A stretch of DNA of 64,000 nt from Nocardioides sp. Arc9.136. Its GTDB lineage: Bacteria > Actinomycetota > Actinomycetes > Propionibacteriales > Nocardioidaceae. The stretch lies in NCBI RefSeq assembly GCF_030506255.1, contig NZ_CP113431.1, positions 682,001 through 746,000 of the forward strand. The letters run 5' to 3'. Position 1 is the stretch's first letter. Every line of letters begins with the position of its first letter. Positions 18,982 to 27,505 of this stretch are shown here, piece after piece. The notes below the pieces were generated by a model, which was not told the DNA's origin, did not search any database, and worked only from the letters and a program-made list of their open reading frames with translations. The position numbers were made by a program, and so were the translations under genes.

Positions 18982-19017
18982 CGCCGCCCCGGTCACCAGC
19001 AGGTGACCGGGGCGGCG
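18982..19017 (+). terminator. Hairpin terminator after rplA
   Basis: A perfect 16-bp GC-rich stem with a 4-base AGCA loop, ending in TACGTTCG rather than a strong T-run. It separates rplK-rplA from the inserted dehydrogenase gene at 19031. Confidence 0.75.
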
Positions 19018-19030
19018 TACGTTCGCGACC

Positions 19031-19978
19031 GTGAGCCACCGCTGCGTCGTGCTCGACGACTACCAGGGCGTCGCGCTCGAGCACGTCGCGTGGTCGCGGC
19101 TCGAGGGGGTCCACGTGTCCGCCGTGCGCGAGCACCTGGCCGGTGAGGACCTGGTGGCCGCCCTGGCCGGGGCGGACGTCGTGGTAGCGATGCGCGAGCG
19201 GACGCCGTTCGACGCGGCACTGCTCGACCGGCTCCCGGACCTGCGGCTGCTGGTGACGACCGGTCGGCGCAACCCCTCCATCGACCTGGACGCCTGCCGG
19301 GAGCGGGGGATCACGGTCTGTGCGACCTCCGCGCTGGCCACCCCCACGGTCGAGCTCACCTGGGCGCTGGTGCTCGGGCTGGCCCGGCACCTGCTGCCGG
19401 AGTCCCGCGCGCTCGCCGGCGGCGGGTGGCAGACCACGGTCGGGACCGACCTGGCCGGGTCCACGCTCGGGGTGGTGGGCCTGGGGCGGATCGGGTCGAG
19501 GGTCGCCGCCCTCGGGCAGGCCTTCGACATGGACGTGGTCGCCTGGAGCCCCCACCTCACCGCCGAGCGTGCGGCCGCGGCGGGGGTCCGGGCGGTGGGC
19601 AAGGAGGAGCTGCTCGCGTCCGCCGACGTCGTGACCCTCCACCTGGTGCTCGGTCCCGGCACCCACCGCACCCTCGGGGCGGACGAGCTGGCGCGGATGC
19701 GCCCGACGGCGTACCTCGTCAACACCGCGCGGGCGGGCCTGGTCGACACCGACGCCCTGCTGGCGGCGCTGGACGCGGGCGGGATCGCCGGCGCGGGCCT
19801 CGACGTCCACGACACCGAGCCGCTGCCCGCCGACCACCCGGTGCGGACCCACCCGCGCGTGCTGGCCACGCCGCACCTGGGCTACGTGACGGCCGACAAC
19901 TACCGCACGTTCTTCACCGAGGCGGCCGAGGACGTCGCGGCCTGGCTGGCGGGGGAGCCGGTCCGGGTGCTCACCTGA
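19031..19978 (+). CDS. D-isomer-specific 2-hydroxyacid dehydrogenase family protein
   Basis: 315 residues. NAD-binding motif [13 protein letters not shown] in the middle; the catalytic triad fits Arg in VNTARAGLV, Glu in VHDTEPLP and His in TPHLGYVT. The family reduces 2-ketoacids or oxidises D-2-hydroxyacids; phosphoglycerate dehydrogenase is less likely because no ACT domain follows and the protein is short. It interrupts the ribosomal-protein block between rplA and rplJ. GTG start, only 13 bp after the terminator stem, so it may rely on readthrough or a promoter overlapping the hairpin. Confidence 0.87.
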   Translation: MSHRCVVLDDYQGVALEHVAWSRLEGVHVSAVREHLAGEDLVAALAGADVVVAMRERTPFDAALLDRLPDLRLLVTTGRRNPSIDLDACRERGITVCATSALATPTVELTWALVLGLARHLLPESRALAGGGWQTTVGTDLAGSTLGVVGLGRIGSRVAALGQAFDMDVVAWSPHLTAERAAAAGVRAVGKEELLASADVVTLHLVLGPGTHRTLGADELARMRPTAYLVNTARAGLVDTDALLAALDAGGIAGAGLDVHDTEPLPADHPVRTHPRVLATPHLGYVTADNYRTFFTEAAEDVAAWLAGEPVRVLT

Positions 19979-19993
19979 CCGGCGGCCGCCGAT

Positions 19994-20022
19994 TTGGTCG
20001 CGTCCCGGGCCCGCCGTACAGT
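19994..20022 (+). promoter_or_regulatory. Promoter of rplJ-rplL
   Basis: TTGGTC and TACAGT are separated by 17 bp, a good vegetative promoter, at the head of a leader of nearly 190 bases before rplJ. Confidence 0.65.
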
Positions 20023-20030
20023 TCTGCCCT

Positions 20031-20216
20031 GAAACCAGAGACCGCCGGTTGCCGTGGCGCATCAGCACCACGACCGAAGGTTCGCGGAAGCGGACGACCA
20101 GCGCAGGTGAGCAGAGCGAGATCCCTCCGAGGATCGCACCACGCCCTGAGCGCCCGCGCTCGGGGCGTTCGTCGTTCCGGGGCCTGACGCGGTGGTCGAC
20201 ACCCGGAAGGAGACCC
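20031..20216 (+). ncRNA. rplJ 5' leader, probable L10-type regulatory leader
   Basis: The untranslated region between the promoter and rplJ carries several potential stems, the last being a 12-bp stem (20141-20152 with 20157-20168) with a CCCG loop followed by TCGTCGTT, like an attenuator. L10(L12)4 binding to such leaders controls rplJL in many bacteria. The family match is inferred from position and structure, not from a covariance search. Confidence 0.5.
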
Positions 20217-20846
20217 ATGGCGCGGGCAGACAAGCAGGCAGCCGTCGCGGAGATCGTTGAGTCCTTCAACGGTTCCGCCGGTGCTGTGCTGACCGAGTAC
20301 CGCGGTCTCACCGTGAAGCAGCTGCAGGAACTGCGGCGCTCCCTCGGCGAGAACGCCAACTACGCCGTGGTCAAGAACACGCTGGCCAAGATCGCCGCCA
20401 CCGAGGTGGGCATCTCCGGCTTCGACGACCTGCTGACCGGTCCGACCGCCATCGCCTTCATCAACGGCGACGTGGTCGAGGCGGCCAAGGGTCTGCGTGA
20501 CTTTGCCAAGGCCAACCCCACCCTTGTCATCAAGGGTGGCGTCCTGGACGGCAAGCCCCTCGACGCCTCCGAGATCGCCAAGCTGGCGGACCTCGAGTCG
20601 CGCGAGGTGCTCCTGGGCAAGCTGGCCGGCGCGATGCTCGCGTCGCTCAGCCAGGCCGTCTACCTCCTCAACGCCCCTCTCGCCCAGGCCGCCCGTCTCG
20701 CGGGCGCGCTGCAGGCGAAGGCCGAGGAGGACCCCTCGATCCTCGCAGGTGGTGCCGGCGCGCCGGCCGCCGCCGAGGAGGCCCCGGCCGCCGAGGAGGA
20801 GGCCGCTCCGGCCACCGCCGAGGCGGACGAGACCACCGAAGCCTGA
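20217..20846 (+). CDS. rplJ: 50S ribosomal protein L10
   Basis: 209 residues from the ATG at 20217, with GGAAGGAGA just upstream. Conserved N-terminal RNA-binding region: [12 protein letters not shown]...[31 protein letters not shown] and LTGPTAIAF. The C-terminal helix that carries L12 dimers is followed by an Ala/Glu-rich tail ([21 protein letters not shown]) that lengthens the protein compared with the 165-residue E. coli form. L10 anchors the L12 stalk to the GTPase centre. Confidence 0.97.
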   Translation: MARADKQAAVAEIVESFNGSAGAVLTEYRGLTVKQLQELRRSLGENANYAVVKNTLAKIAATEVGISGFDDLLTGPTAIAFINGDVVEAAKGLRDFAKANPTLVIKGGVLDGKPLDASEIAKLADLESREVLLGKLAGAMLASLSQAVYLLNAPLAQAARLAGALQAKAEEDPSILAGGAGAPAAAEEAPAAEEEAAPATAEADETTEA

Positions 20847-20875
20847 CCCGGGCTGAGGACCACCACCTGAAACCC

Positions 20876-20902
20876 GGCCCGGCCGCTGCGACGCGGCGGG
20901 CC
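20876..20902 (+). promoter_or_regulatory. Hairpin in the rplJ-rplL spacer
   Basis: A ten-pair stem (GGCCCG-CCGC with GCGG-CGGGCC, one bulged G) has no T-run. It may be an RNA processing or stability element that helps give the excess of L12 over L10, as the rplJ-rplL spacer does elsewhere; this is inference. Confidence 0.3.
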
Positions 20903-20925
20903 AACCGATTGGAAAGGTTGCCATC

Positions 20926-21318
20926 ATGGCGAAGCTCACCACCGACGAGCTCCTCGACGCGTTCAAGGAGATGACCCTCATCGAGCTCTCCGAGTTCGTG
21001 AAGCAGTTCGAGGACACCTTCGGCGTCACCGCGGCCGCCCCGGTCGCCGTCGCCGCTGCCCCCGCCGCCGGCGGCGCCGCTGGCGGTGCCGACGAGGCCG
21101 CTGCCCAGGACGAGTTCGACGTCGTCCTCGAGTCCGCTGGTGACAAGAAGATCAACGTCATCAAGGAGGTCCGCGCCCTGACCTCGCTCGGCCTGAAGGA
21201 GGCCAAGGAGCTCGTCGAGTCGGCTCCCAAGGCCATCCTCGAGAAGGTCGACAAGGCTGCCGCGGACAAGGCCAAGGAGGCCCTCGAGGGCGCCGGCGCC
21301 ACCGTCACCCTCAAGTGA
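20926..21318 (+). CDS. rplL: 50S ribosomal protein L7/L12
   Basis: 130 residues. N-terminal dimerisation domain ([24 protein letters not shown]), an Ala/Gly-rich hinge (about residues 40-65), then the factor-binding domain with [19 protein letters not shown] and [16 protein letters not shown]. Recruits EF-Tu and EF-G. Good ribosome site (GGAAAGG). Confidence 0.97.
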   Translation: MAKLTTDELLDAFKEMTLIELSEFVKQFEDTFGVTAAAPVAVAAAPAAGGAAGGADEAAAQDEFDVVLESAGDKKINVIKEVRALTSLGLKEAKELVESAPKAILEKVDKAAADKAKEALEGAGATVTLK

Positions 21319-21363
21319 CCCCGTCGACCCCCGCCGGGTGACCGGCGAGGGTCGTCGCACCGG

Positions 21364-21402
21364 GGCGGCCACCTCCTGCGGGAGGTGGCCGCCTCTTTGC
21401 AT
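21364..21402 (+). terminator. Rho-independent terminator after rplL
   Basis: A 13-bp perfect stem around GCGGCCACCTCC/GGAGGTGGCCGC with a TGCG loop, followed by CTCTTTGCATTT. Ends the ribosomal-protein operon ahead of the mce operon. Confidence 0.9.
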
Positions 21403-21633
21403 TTCCCGGCGCGCCCGGCGACGTTCCCGCAGGTCACCGCCGGATCCCGGTCGGAACCGAGGCGATCGTCTCGATTCCGTCTCAGGAGAGATCGGTCACG
21501 TGACGCACGTCGCCTCGTCGCGTAACCTCGCCGCGGTAACTCCGTTGTTACTCGTGAGTGGGGAAGCCGTGCGTCCGCCTCGGCCCGTCTCGTCGGGCGC
21601 GGCGGACCACTCGGTTCGGGGAGAGGTGCTGGC
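21403..21633 (+). promoter_or_regulatory. Control region of the mce operon with two palindromes
   Basis: This 231-bp non-coding stretch holds a perfect 10-base palindrome GTCACGTGAC (21495-21504) and an inverted repeat GTAAC-6-GTTAC (21536-21551), with an extra GTAAC copy upstream at about 21522. TetR- or GntR-type repressors control mce operons elsewhere, and these are the best operator candidates. The bases between 21600 and 21633 include GGGGAGAGG as the ribosome site for the ATPase gene. I see no small gene here. Confidence 0.45.
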
Positions 21634-22587
21634 ATGGGCGTGGAGATCAAGGTCGACGGGCTGACGAAGTCCTTCGGCAAGCAGCTCATCTGGGGCGACG
21701 TCACCCTGAGCATCCCGGCCGGTGAGGTCTCGGTGATGCTGGGCCCGTCCGGTACCGGCAAGTCGGTCTTCCTCAAGGCGCTGATCGGTCTGCTCAAGCC
21801 CGACCGGGGCTCGATCCTCATCGAGGGCACCGACATCGCGAGCTGCTCGGAGAAGGAGCTCTACGAGATCCGCAAGCTCTTCGGCGTGCTCTTCCAGGAC
21901 GGCGCGATGTTCGGCTCGATGAGCCTCTACGACAACGTCGCCTTCCCGCTGCGCGAGCACACCAAGAAGTCCGAGTCCGAGATCCGCGCCGTCGTCATGG
22001 AGAAGATGGACCTCGTCGGCCTGATCGGCGCCGAGGACAAGCTGCCCGGCGAGATCTCCGGCGGCATGCGCAAGCGCGCCGGCCTCGCCCGGGCGCTCGT
22101 GCTGGACCCCGAGATCCTGCTGATCGACGAGCCCGACTCCGGCCTCGACCCGGTCCGCACCTCGTTCATCAACCAGCTCTTCATCGACCTGAACGCGCAG
22201 ATCGACGCGACGTTCCTGATCGTCACCCACGACATCAACACCGCGCGGACGGTGCCGGACAACATCGGCCTGCTGTACCACAAGCACCTGGCCATGTTCG
22301 GCCCGCGCGAGATGCTGCTGAGCTCCGAGGAGCCGGTCGTGCGCCAGTTCCTCAACGCCCAGACCGTCGGCCCGATCGGCATGTCGGAGGAGAAGGACGC
22401 CGACGAGCTCGCCGCCGAGGCCGGCCTGGAGATGCCGCCGCTGCCGCCGATCCCGCTGCAGCTGGAGCCGTCCAACGGCATCCCCCGCCGCAGCCAGCGC
22501 GAGCCCGGCGCCTGGTGCCGGGAGAACGGCGTGACACCTCCTCCGGGGTCGTTCGAGGAGAACATGACCATGGTCACGGGCGGCTGA
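21634..22587 (+). CDS. mkl: Mce/Mla-type ABC transporter ATPase (Mkl family)
   Basis: Energises Mce lipid import. 317 residues with Walker A GPSGTGKS, Q-loop FQDG, signature ISGGMRKRAGLARAL, Walker B EILLIDEPDSGLDP and H-loop VTHD. The phrase SGGMRKRAGLARAL and the GLDP D-loop are those of MlaF/Mkl ATPases rather than of ordinary uptake systems. A Pro-rich C-terminal extension of about 70 residues follows the ATPase fold. In Mycobacterium tuberculosis the orthologue (Rv0655) lies near rpoB but apart from its mce operons; here it is the first gene of the operon. Confidence 0.94.
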   Translation: MGVEIKVDGLTKSFGKQLIWGDVTLSIPAGEVSVMLGPSGTGKSVFLKALIGLLKPDRGSILIEGTDIASCSEKELYEIRKLFGVLFQDGAMFGSMSLYDNVAFPLREHTKKSESEIRAVVMEKMDLVGLIGAEDKLPGEISGGMRKRAGLARALVLDPEILLIDEPDSGLDPVRTSFINQLFIDLNAQIDATFLIVTHDINTARTVPDNIGLLYHKHLAMFGPREMLLSSEEPVVRQFLNAQTVGPIGMSEEKDADELAAEAGLEMPPLPPIPLQLEPSNGIPRRSQREPGAWCRENGVTPPPGSFEENMTMVTGG

Positions 22588-22594
22588 GGCGACG

Positions 22595-23380
22595 TTGGCC
22601 CAGCTCACCGCCACCCGCGTCCTCCGGCCGGTCGGCACCGCAGGCAAGCTCTTCGCCTTCGGCCTCGACGTCGGCCGCGGACTGTTCCGCAGGCCGTTCC
22701 AGCTGCGGGAGTTCCTCCAGCAGGCCTGGTTCATCGCCTCGGTCACCATCATCCCGACGGCCCTGGTCGCCATCCCCTTCGGCGCGGTCATCGCGCTGCA
22801 GGTCGGTGGCCTGATCAAGCAGTTCGGCGCGCAGTCCTTCACCGGCTCGGCGTCCGTGCTCGCGGTGATCCAGCAGGCCGGCCCGATCGCCACCGCGCTC
22901 CTCATCGCGGGCGCCGGTGGATCGGCCATCGCGGCCGACCTCGGCGCGCGCAAGATCCGCGAGGAGCTCGACGCGATGATGGTGCTGGGCATCGACCCGA
23001 TCCAGCGTCTCGTGGTGCCCCGCGTGCTGGCCTGCATGCTCGTGGCGGTCTTCCTCAACGGCATGGTCAGCGTCGTCGGCGTCGCCGGCGGCTACGTCTT
23101 CAACGTCGTGCTGCAGGACGGCACCCCCGGCGCCTACCTCGCCAGCTTCACCGCGCTCGCGCAGCTGCCCGACCTGTGGATCGGCATGGTCAAGGCGCTG
23201 GTCTTCGGCTTCATCGCGGCCATCGTCGCGTCGTACAAGGGGATGAGCGCCGGTGGCGGTCCCAAGGGCGTGGGCGACGCGGTCAACGAGTCGGTCGTGA
23301 TCACGTTCCTGCTCCTGTTCGTCGTCAACTTCGTCCTGAGCACGCTGTACCTCCAGCTCGTGCCACCGAAGACCGGGTGA
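22595..23380 (+). CDS. yrbEA: MlaE/YrbE-type permease, first subunit
   Basis: 261-residue membrane permease with five or six hydrophobic segments and the MlaE family region ARKIREELDAMMVLGIDPIQ followed by RVLACMLVAVFLNGM. The EQ-loop-like element that contacts the ATPase is the ELDAM sequence. It begins at TTG 22595, with GAGGCG upstream, seven bases after the ATPase stop. Pairs with the second YrbE to form the transmembrane core of the lipid importer. Confidence 0.92.
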   Translation: MAQLTATRVLRPVGTAGKLFAFGLDVGRGLFRRPFQLREFLQQAWFIASVTIIPTALVAIPFGAVIALQVGGLIKQFGAQSFTGSASVLAVIQQAGPIATALLIAGAGGSAIAADLGARKIREELDAMMVLGIDPIQRLVVPRVLACMLVAVFLNGMVSVVGVAGGYVFNVVLQDGTPGAYLASFTALAQLPDLWIGMVKALVFGFIAAIVASYKGMSAGGGPKGVGDAVNESVVITFLLLFVVNFVLSTLYLQLVPPKTG

Positions 23381-23393
23381 GGGCGTGGCCAGC

Positions 23394-24212
23394 ATGAAGT
23401 CCGTCCTCCAGCGACCGCTGGGCCAGCTCGACACCCTCGGCGGCCAGCTCGCGTTCTACGTGCGCGTCCTCAAGGCGACGCCGCGGTCGATCACGCGCTA
23501 CCCGCGCGAGATCATGCGGATCCTCGCCGAGGTCACGCTGGGCTCCGGGGCGCTCGCCGTCATCGGCGGCACCGTCGGCGTCATCATCGGCATGACCTTC
23601 TTCACCGGGGCGCAGGTCGGCCTCTCCGGGTACGCCGCGCTGAACCAGCTCGGCACCGCCGCGTTCTCCGGGTTCGTCTCGGCCTACTTCAACACCCGCG
23701 AGATCGCCCCGCTCGTCGCCGGCATCGCGCTGGCCGCCACCGTCGGCTGCGGCTTCACCGCCCAGCTCGGCGCGATGCGGATCTCCGAGGAGGTCGACGC
23801 CCTCGAGGTGATGGCGATCCCCTCGATGCCGTTCCTCGTGGCCACCCGCGTCATCGGCGGCCTGATCGCGATCGTCCCGCTGTACGTCGTGGGGCTGCTG
23901 TCGTCGTACTTCGCCAGCCGCCTGGTGGTGACCCAGTTCTACGGGCAGTCGACCGGCACCTACGACCACTACTTCAACCAGTTCCTGCCACCCGGCGACG
24001 TGCTGTGGTCCTTCGGCAAGGTGCTGGTCTTCGCGGTCGTGGTGATCCTCATCCACTGCTACCACGGGTACAACGCCTCCGGCGGGCCCGCGGGCGTGGG
24101 TGTGGCCGTGGGCCGCGCCGTCCGCACCAGCATCGTGGCCATCAACGTCATCGACCTGTTCCTGTCGATGGCGATCTGGGGCACCACCACGACCGTGAGA
24201 CTGGCGGGGTGA
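23394..24212 (+). CDS. yrbEB: MlaE/YrbE-type permease, second subunit
   Basis: About 272 residues. ATG 23394 is preferred because GAGGG lies ten bases upstream; a GTG at 23385 sits too close to it. Family motif: AQLGAMRISEEVDALEVMAIPSMPFLVATRVIGG. The C-terminal half carries several helices and GPAGVGVAVGRAVRTS. Acts with YrbEA in the inner membrane. Confidence 0.92.
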   Translation: MKSVLQRPLGQLDTLGGQLAFYVRVLKATPRSITRYPREIMRILAEVTLGSGALAVIGGTVGVIIGMTFFTGAQVGLSGYAALNQLGTAAFSGFVSAYFNTREIAPLVAGIALAATVGCGFTAQLGAMRISEEVDALEVMAIPSMPFLVATRVIGGLIAIVPLYVVGLLSSYFASRLVVTQFYGQSTGTYDHYFNQFLPPGDVLWSFGKVLVFAVVVILIHCYHGYNASGGPAGVGVAVGRAVRTSIVAINVIDLFLSMAIWGTTTTVRLAG

Positions 24213-24216
24213 GGTC

Positions 24217-25497
24217 GTGATCCTTCGTCGCACCAAGCTGCTGGGCGTCGCCTTCCTGGCGTTCATCGTGCTGTCGGTCTGGCTCGTCTACGGCATCTTC
24301 ACCAAGAAGTTCTCCGAGTACGACGAGGTGACCCTGCGGACCTCGTCGATCGGCCTGCAGCTGCCGCAGCGCGCGGACGTCAAGATCCGCGGCGTCATCG
24401 TCGGCGAGGTCCTCGACTTCACCTCCGACTCCGACGGCGCCGAGGTGACCCTCGGCCTCTACCAGGGCAAGCGGGACACCATCCCGGCGAACGTCACCGG
24501 CTCGATCGTTCCCAAGACCCTCTTCGGCGAGAAGTACGTGTCGCTGGTGATCCCCGAGGACGCCGCCGACGACGCGATCGAGCCGGGCGCGACGATCGAG
24601 CGCACCGAGGTCTCCACCGAGGTGGAGGAGGTCCTCTCCGACCTCTACCCGCTGCTGCGCACCGTCCAGCCCGCCCAGCTCAACCGGACCCTGACCGCCA
24701 TCGCCACCGCGCTCGAGGGCCGGGGCGAGGCGCTGGGCCAGAACCTCGAGACCCTGGACAGCTACCTCAAGCGGATCAACCCGCAGATCCCCCAGCTGGT
24801 CGAGGACCTCCGGCTGACCGCCGAGGTCTCCCAGGTCTACTCCGACGTGCTGCCCGAGGTGGGCTCCATCCTGGAGGACACCGTGCTGACGACCGGGACG
24901 CTGGAGGACCGCGAGGCCAAGCTCAACGCGCTCTTCGACGACGTCACCACCTTCTCCGGCACCGCGCGCGGCTTCCTGGACGACAACGAGGAGAACCTCA
25001 TCGAGCTCGGCGAGGTCAGCGAGCCGTTCCTGCGGGCGCTGGCGCGCTACTCCACCGACTTCCCGTGCCTGCTGCGGGGCATCGTCAACGCCGGCAACCG
25101 GCAGGCCGAGGCGTTCCGCGGCTTCGAGCTGCACATCGTGCTCGAGACGCTGCCCAACCAGCCGCGCCCCTACGGACCCGAGGACAAGCCGGTCTTCAAC
25201 GACGACCGCGGCCCGAGCAGCTGCCTGCACCTGCCCAACCCGCCCTGGAACCAGGACAACCCCGTGCGCCACCAGCCCGACTTCAACGACGGCGTCGACG
25301 AGGCCACCGGCAAGGGCACCTCGCGGGTCGCCCCCGGCTACCTCGGCGGCCCCGGGTACGCCGGCAGCGAGGCCGAGTCGGTCGTGCTCAAGAGCCTGCT
25401 GGCACCCGGCCTCGGCACCACGACCGAGTCCGTCGACGACCTGGGCCCGCTGCTGGTCGCGCCCATGGCCCGCGGGGCGGAGGTGTCGGTCCGATGA
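24217..25497 (+). CDS. mceA: MCE family protein MceA
   Basis: 426 residues: an N-terminal membrane anchor (LLGVAFLAFIVLSVWLVYGIF), the MCE/MlaD domain (about residues 40-120, with ADVKIRGVIVGEVLDF and GEKYVSLVIP), a long helical region that would form the periplasm-spanning hexameric needle, and a Pro-rich C terminus with Cys residues. GTG start. Ends in an ATGA overlap with mceB. Confidence 0.92.
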   Translation: MILRRTKLLGVAFLAFIVLSVWLVYGIFTKKFSEYDEVTLRTSSIGLQLPQRADVKIRGVIVGEVLDFTSDSDGAEVTLGLYQGKRDTIPANVTGSIVPKTLFGEKYVSLVIPEDAADDAIEPGATIERTEVSTEVEEVLSDLYPLLRTVQPAQLNRTLTAIATALEGRGEALGQNLETLDSYLKRINPQIPQLVEDLRLTAEVSQVYSDVLPEVGSILEDTVLTTGTLEDREAKLNALFDDVTTFSGTARGFLDDNEENLIELGEVSEPFLRALARYSTDFPCLLRGIVNAGNRQAEAFRGFELHIVLETLPNQPRPYGPEDKPVFNDDRGPSSCLHLPNPPWNQDNPVRHQPDFNDGVDEATGKGTSRVAPGYLGGPGYAGSEAESVVLKSLLAPGLGTTTESVDDLGPLLVAPMARGAEVSVR

Positions 25498-26528
25498 GCC
25501 TGCTCGACAAGCGCACCGCCGGCGACCTCACCAAGCTGCTGGTCTTCATGGTGACCACCGCGCTGGCCACCGGCCTGCTGATCGTCGTGATCGGCAACCT
25601 CTCCTTCGGCGCCACGCGCGAGTACAAGGCGGTCTTCGTCGACGCCACCGGCGTCAACAAGGGCGACGACGTCCGCGTGGCCGGCGTCAAGGTCGGCACC
25701 GTCCAGGGCATCGACATCGTCGACCGCACCCGTGCGCAGGTGACGTTCTCCGTCGAGGAGGACACCTCGCTCAGCGAGGCCACCAACGCCTCGATCCGCT
25801 ACCGCAACCTCGTCGGGCAGCGCTACATCTCGCTGAGCCAGGGGATCGGCGCCACCGACGAGCTCGAGGACGGCGCGACGATCCCCGTCGACCGCACGTC
25901 GCCGGCGCTGGACCTGACGGTGCTGTTCAACGGCTTCAAGCCGCTGTTCCAGGCGCTGTCGCCCGACGACATCAACAAGCTGTCCTACGAGATCGTCCAG
26001 GTCTTCCAGGGGGAGGGCGGCACGCTCGAGGGGCTGCTGGCCAGCACCGCCTCGGTGACCCAGACCCTCGCCGACCGCGACCAGGTCATCGGCGACCTGA
26101 TCGACAACCTCGACCAGGTGCTCGACCGGCTCGGCGACCGGGACGACCAGCTCTCGGAGCTGATCGTCAACTTCCGGACCTTCGTGGGCGGCCTCAAGAC
26201 CGACCGGCAGGCGATCCTGTCCTCGCTGGACCAGATCTCCGACCTCTCGGTCGAGACCGCGGGCCTGGTCGAGGGCATCCGGACCCCGTTCATCGAGGAC
26301 ATCAAGCAGCTGCGCCGGGTCACCGGGAACATCGACGCCAACAAGGCCGAGCTCGACCGGGCCCTGCAGGTGCTGCCGATCAAGCTCAACAAGGTCGGCC
26401 GGACGGCGACGTACGGCTCGTTCTTCAACTTCTACCTGTGCCACTTCCAGGGACGGATCCGGCTGCCCGCGAACATCTCGATCCCGCTGACCTACTCCGT
26501 CGGCTCGGAGAGGTGTGACCTCGGATGA
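25494..26528 (+). CDS. mceB: MCE family protein MceB
   Basis: 344 residues with an N-terminal helix (LLVFMVTTALATGLLIVVIG), MCE domain containing GVNKGDDVRVAGVKVGTVQGI and RYRNLVGQRYISLSQG, then a long amphipathic helical tail (SVTQTLADRDQVIGDLIDNLDQ) and a conserved C-terminal FFNFYLCHFQGRI. The start ATG overlaps the mceA stop; the stop overlaps the mceC start, again as ATGA. Confidence 0.92.
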   Translation: MSLLDKRTAGDLTKLLVFMVTTALATGLLIVVIGNLSFGATREYKAVFVDATGVNKGDDVRVAGVKVGTVQGIDIVDRTRAQVTFSVEEDTSLSEATNASIRYRNLVGQRYISLSQGIGATDELEDGATIPVDRTSPALDLTVLFNGFKPLFQALSPDDINKLSYEIVQVFQGEGGTLEGLLASTASVTQTLADRDQVIGDLIDNLDQVLDRLGDRDDQLSELIVNFRTFVGGLKTDRQAILSSLDQISDLSVETAGLVEGIRTPFIEDIKQLRRVTGNIDANKAELDRALQVLPIKLNKVGRTATYGSFFNFYLCHFQGRIRLPANISIPLTYSVGSERCDLG

Positions 26529-27505
26529 AGCCCTTCCGCGAGCGCAACCCGGTGATCATCGGCCTGGTCAGCATCCTGGTGCTGGTCGCGCTGCTGATGG
26601 CCGCGTTCCGCGCCCAGGACCTGCCGATCATCGGCGGGGGCGAGACCTACCACGCCCGCTTCGCCGAGGCCGGCGGCCTCAAGGCCGACGACGAGGTCCG
26701 CATCGCCGGCGTCCGCGTCGGCAAGGTGGAGAGCGTCGAGCTGCGCGACGGCGAGGTCGACGTGACGTTCAAGATCAAGACCGACTCCGACTTCGGCGAC
26801 CTGACCCAGGCCTCGATCCGGGTCAAGACGCTGCTGGGCTCGATGTTCCTGGCGCTCGAGCCGGCGGGCGAGGGCCAGCTGGAGGCCGGCGCCACCATCC
26901 CGCAGGAGCGGACCACCTCGCCGTACGACGTCGTCGAGGCGTTCGAGGGCCTGGCCGAGACCTCCGCGGACATCGACACCGACCAGCTGGCGGCCTCGCT
27001 CACCACGCTGGCCGACCTCACCCGGAACACGCCCACGGAGTTCCGCGAGGCCCTCGACGGGGTCTCGGCGCTCTCCGAGACGGTCGCGTCGCGCGACACG
27101 CAGATCAACTCGCTGCTGAAGAACCTGCGGCGGGTCTCCTCGGTGCTCGACGAGCGCGACGGCGACCTGGTCAGCCTGATGAAGGACGCCGACGTGCTCT
27201 TCCGGGCGCTCGTGCAGCGCCGCCAGTCGGTGCACCGGCTGCTGGTCTCGACCTCGACCCTCTCCGAGGAGCTGACCGCGCTGGTCCGCGGCACCCGCGC
27301 GGACCTGGCGCCGGCCCTGTCGAACCTCGAGAGCGTGGTCGGCGTGCTGACCAAGAACGAGGACAACATCGACAACAGCCTGCGGCTGATGGCGCCGTTC
27401 TACCGCGTCTTCGCCAACACCCTGGGCGGCGGACCGTGGTTCGACACCTACATCCAGAACCTCCCGCCCGTCCCCGACCTCGCGAACGGAGGTGGCCTCG
27501 GATGA
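26525..27505 (+). CDS. mceC: MCE family protein MceC
   Basis: 326 residues. Anchor VIIGLVSILVLVALLMAAF, MCE domain with GLKADDEVRIAGVRVGKVESV and VKTLLGSMFLALEP, helical tail, and a C-terminal GGGPWFDTYIQNLPPVP that is conserved in MceC. Both ends are ATGA overlaps with mceB and mceD. Confidence 0.92.
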   Translation: MKPFRERNPVIIGLVSILVLVALLMAAFRAQDLPIIGGGETYHARFAEAGGLKADDEVRIAGVRVGKVESVELRDGEVDVTFKIKTDSDFGDLTQASIRVKTLLGSMFLALEPAGEGQLEAGATIPQERTTSPYDVVEAFEGLAETSADIDTDQLAASLTTLADLTRNTPTEFREALDGVSALSETVASRDTQINSLLKNLRRVSSVLDERDGDLVSLMKDADVLFRALVQRRQSVHRLLVSTSTLSEELTALVRGTRADLAPALSNLESVVGVLTKNEDNIDNSLRLMAPFYRVFANTLGGGPWFDTYIQNLPPVPDLANGGGLG

